From contig NZ_CP049834.1 of the NCBI RefSeq assembly GCF_019916085.1, forward strand, positions 2,432,501-2,496,500: a stretch of DNA of 64,000 nt, written 5' to 3'. Position numbers and translations under genes: made by a program. The notes beneath the pieces are model-generated. The model had not been told where the DNA came from and made no database searches. It was given only the letters and a program-made list of their open reading frames with translations. Below are positions 62,272 to 64,000 of the stretch, one piece after another. Positions within the stretch are counted from its first letter, which is position 1, and the number at the start of each line of letters is the position of its first letter. Source of the stretch: Aquirufa lenticrescens. GTDB taxonomy: Bacteria; Bacteroidota; Bacteroidia; Cytophagales; Spirosomataceae.

Positions 62272-62985
62272 TTATTTTAACATATCGTCCATACCAAGGA
62301 CTCCTTTTTTATCTTGAACCCATTCTGCTGCAATCACAGCGCCTAAGGCAAATCCCTCCCGGCTAAATGCCTCGTGGGTAATCTCGATCTGATCTACTTT
62401 GGAAATATACTTTACCGTATGCGTGCCCGGGATAATTGACTCGCGCTGTGACCAAATCGCTACCTCATTAGCCGCCGGAATCTCATTATTCACCCACTTA
62501 TCTTTGGTCGCATAGGCATCTATGATCCCTTCAGCGATCGTAATTGCCGTGCCACTCGGAGAATCTTTCTTCTCTAAATGATGAATCTCATTTGTATAAA
62601 TATCGTATTCTTTCTGCGGAGCCATCAATTGAGCTAGCATTTTATTCAAACGAAAAAACAAGTTCACACCAATTGAATAATTAGACGCATAGAAGAAAGT
62701 CGAATTCTTTTCTTTCGTCAAACTCTCTACTTCTGACTTCTTTTCTAACCAACCTGTCGTACCACAAACCACCGGAATTTGCTTATTTATGCAAGTTAAT
62801 ATATTCGCGTAAGCAGACGCTGGATTCGAAAATTCAATCGCCACATCAGCGTCAGCAGACGTTAAGGCCTGCAAATCGGCTTGATTATCAACATCTATTT
62901 TAGCTACAATAGAATGGCCACGACCTAACGCGATGCGTTCGATTTCTTTGCCCATTTTACCATAACCGATTAATACTATCTTCAT
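62272..62985 (-). CDS. dapB: 4-hydroxy-tetrahydrodipicolinate reductase
   Basis: NAD(P)H-dependent step of lysine and diaminopimelate synthesis. Cofactor motif IGYGKMGKEI (6-15), CGTTGWL and substrate region EIHHLEKKDSPSGTAITIAE (about 138-157) with catalytic His and Lys. 237 aa is short but normal for the Bacteroidota form. It sits 2 nt after the DUF5683 gene. Confidence 0.96.
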   Translation of the reverse strand: MKIVLIGYGKMGKEIERIALGRGHSIVAKIDVDNQADLQALTSADADVAIEFSNPASAYANILTCINKQIPVVCGTTGWLEKKSEVESLTKEKNSTFFYASNYSIGVNLFFRLNKMLAQLMAPQKEYDIYTNEIHHLEKKDSPSGTAITIAEGIIDAYATKDKWVNNEIPAANEVAIWSQRESIIPGTHTVKYISKVDQIEITHEAFSREGFALGAVIAAEWVQDKKGVLGMDDMLK

Positions 62986-62987
62986 CT

Positions 62988-63593
62988 TTATTTAAAATTA
63001 AACGTTAAGGTGAGTCCGGATACCAAACTTTGGGAAAAAGGCTGGTAATCTACTGTCGGTTTCACCTTTAAACTGATATCATCCGACACATCAAATGTTT
63101 TCAAATGTGCACTCACATTCGCATCCACCACATTCAAAGTCCAGGCTAAAACCATACCAATATAGGTATAATCCCTATTTCTTCTATATCCGTCGGTTAA
63201 ACGCTTTAACTGATTGACATCTAAATCCCGAATCGTTCCATCCTCATAAGGAACCGCCACTGTCGTAGGTGGTTTATACGTAGGATCATCCGGGTGGTTA
63301 GAAACTTCGTAATAATAGGCTCTATACTTTGAATAGCGGACATCATTCCAATTCGCAATCATACCTAAGGATACAAATGCCCCAGCGACAAGAGGTAATT
63401 TCCAATATTGCCTGTTATACAATTGCCCCCAACCAGGAATCATTAAGGACTTAAGCGTGGCTTGTCGCGGAATGATTTTATAAGGTTTGGTTACGGCTTT
63501 CACCACCGGTTTCAATTGAATCGAATCCTTCACATCCTTCGCGTGCAGGCCTAACGGTATCAACAAAACTAGCAGGAAGTACCGAAAGTACAT
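62988..63593 (-). CDS. DUF5683 membrane protein
   Basis: 201 aa with signal-like N-terminus (about 1-18) and the DUF5683 core RQATLKSLMIPGWGQLYNRQYWKLPLVAGAFVSLGM (about 43-78), DVRYSKYRAYYYEVSN and a second hydrophobic segment (YTIGMVLAWTLNVVDANVSAHL-like, about 143-165). Function unknown; the gene is stably placed between parB and dapB in Bacteroidota. Its ATG overlaps the parB stop (TAATG). Confidence 0.87.
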   Translation of the reverse strand: MYFRYFLLVLLIPLGLHAKDVKDSIQLKPVVKAVTKPYKIIPRQATLKSLMIPGWGQLYNRQYWKLPLVAGAFVSLGMIANWNDVRYSKYRAYYYEVSNHPDDPTYKPPTTVAVPYEDGTIRDLDVNQLKRLTDGYRRNRDYTYIGMVLAWTLNVVDANVSAHLKTFDVSDDISLKVKPTVDYQPFSQSLVSGLTLTFNFK

Positions 63594-64000
63594 TATTGAA
63601 CTTTGTTAAGAATGGTTAAAAGCTCTTCTTTCGTTTTAAAACTTAACTTGATCTCTCCCTCTCCTTTTTCATTGATTTTCAAAGCTACGGGTGCTTTGAA
63701 AAAAGATTTCAAAGTAGATTGCCATGCTTGAAGTTCCTGTGCGGAAACTTTTACAGCAGTTGAGCCAGAGATGGGAGTATCTATGTTTCCAGATTGGCGT
63801 ACGGCATCCTCTAAACGTCGAACAGACCAATCCTCAGCTATAGCTTTTTGGAATAAGGCATTCTGCAATACGGTATCTTCCAAGGAAACCAAACAACGGG
63901 CATGACCCATCGATAATTTATTATCTCGAATCGCCACTTGAATATGCGGTGGCAATTTCAGCAAACGCATGTAATTCGTCACCGTCGAACGATTTTTCCC
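63593..64000 (-). CDS. parB: Chromosome partitioning protein ParB, C-terminal part (5' end outside window)
   Basis: Centromere-binding CTPase. The frame is open to the window edge (reading GKNRSTVTNYMRLLKLP, the ParB helix-turn-helix), so the GTG at 63982 is not the real start. Present are the end of the DNA-binding domain (SMGHARCLVSLED, IAEDWSVRRLEDAVR) and a C-terminal segment that dimerises (about last 45 residues). The N-terminal CTP-binding part lies to the right of the window. Confidence 0.93.
   Translation of the reverse strand, partial: GKNRSTVTNYMRLLKLPPHIQVAIRDNKLSMGHARCLVSLEDTVLQNALFQKAIAEDWSVRRLEDAVRQSGNIDTPISGSTAVKVSAQELQAWQSTLKSFFKAPVALKINEKGEGEIKLSFKTKEELLTILNKVQ

Overview
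The window looks like ordinary core chromosome of a Bacteroidota bacterium, most likely of the order Cytophagales. The evidence is SprA and its DUF5103 Plug partner (type IX secretion), a T9SS type A sorting-domain cargo, an LpxC-FabZ fusion, a GldF-like permease, a PUR-alpha-like DUF3276 protein, DUF4199, DUF5683 and DUF4286 proteins, and promoters of the Bacteroidota TTTG / TAnnTTTG type. Genus cannot be fixed from sequence alone. The window is gene dense. No gap exceeds 300 bases; the largest are 51741-51928, 9151-9315, 4113-4265 and 55244-55395. I see no rRNA, CRISPR array, insertion sequence, prophage or integrase.

Layout. 1-9150: ABC-F ATPase (5' end outside the window), T9SS Plug, YchF, DUF3276, an RlpA-like protein, a thioredoxin-fold lipoprotein-like protein, a YdcF-type protein, phosphofructokinase and an M42 peptidase. 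9316-16104: an S9 peptidase, then a leucine operon read leftwards (leuC, leuD, an isopropylmalate/citramalate-type synthase, leuB) ending in a UUCG-loop terminator. 16223-20943: a rhamnose module (GH78 rhamnosidase, RhaT, GntR-type regulator), divergent from a PQQ dehydrogenase-like protein. 23057-27511: T9SS cargo, membrane-bound AraC-like regulator, Nramp-related transporter, a CAU tRNA and an HD hydrolase. 27552-31351: lpxD, lpxC-fabZ, lpxA and an ABC ATPase. 31344-45549, all leftward: gldF-like, two DUF4199-type membrane proteins, a dihydroorotase-like pseudoenzyme, gcvH, sprA, ruvA, a LysM transglycosylase, gatA and tatA. 45608-53392: DUF1232, mdh, a MacB-like permease, a large FAD/Fe-S oxidoreductase, DUF4286, ung, apaG and a shrunken methyltransferase relative. 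53423-64000: DEAD-box helicase, a DUF937/OmpA-like membrane protein, hisB, a 32-residue membrane peptide, radC, rpsT, a zinc phospholipase C/P1-like protein, an RlmI-type methyltransferase and the lepB-dapB-DUF5683-parB operon (parB cut by the window end).

How genes work together. SprA, Plug and the sorting-domain protein belong to T9SS export. LpxD, LpxC-FabZ and LpxA make early lipid A. LeuC, LeuD and LeuB convert isopropylmalate-type intermediates. The rhamnosidase, RhaT and regulator free, import and sense rhamnose.

The most unusual signals are non-coding. Heptanucleotide tandem repeats (consensus CAGTAGN) sit directly against the 3' ends of genes at three convergent junctions, always in the same orientation relative to the gene they follow. 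In two cases they supply the stop codon. At 51741-51928 they are joined to an array of tiny hairpins of 13 or 9 nt, each separated by TTAGTC, and to a second heptamer family (AAAGCAC). I know no named family for this composite element. The clearest protein oddities are a dihydroorotase homologue missing most metal ligands, a methyltransferase relative missing its SAM-binding core, and a phosphofructokinase with Asn in place of the GGDG aspartate.
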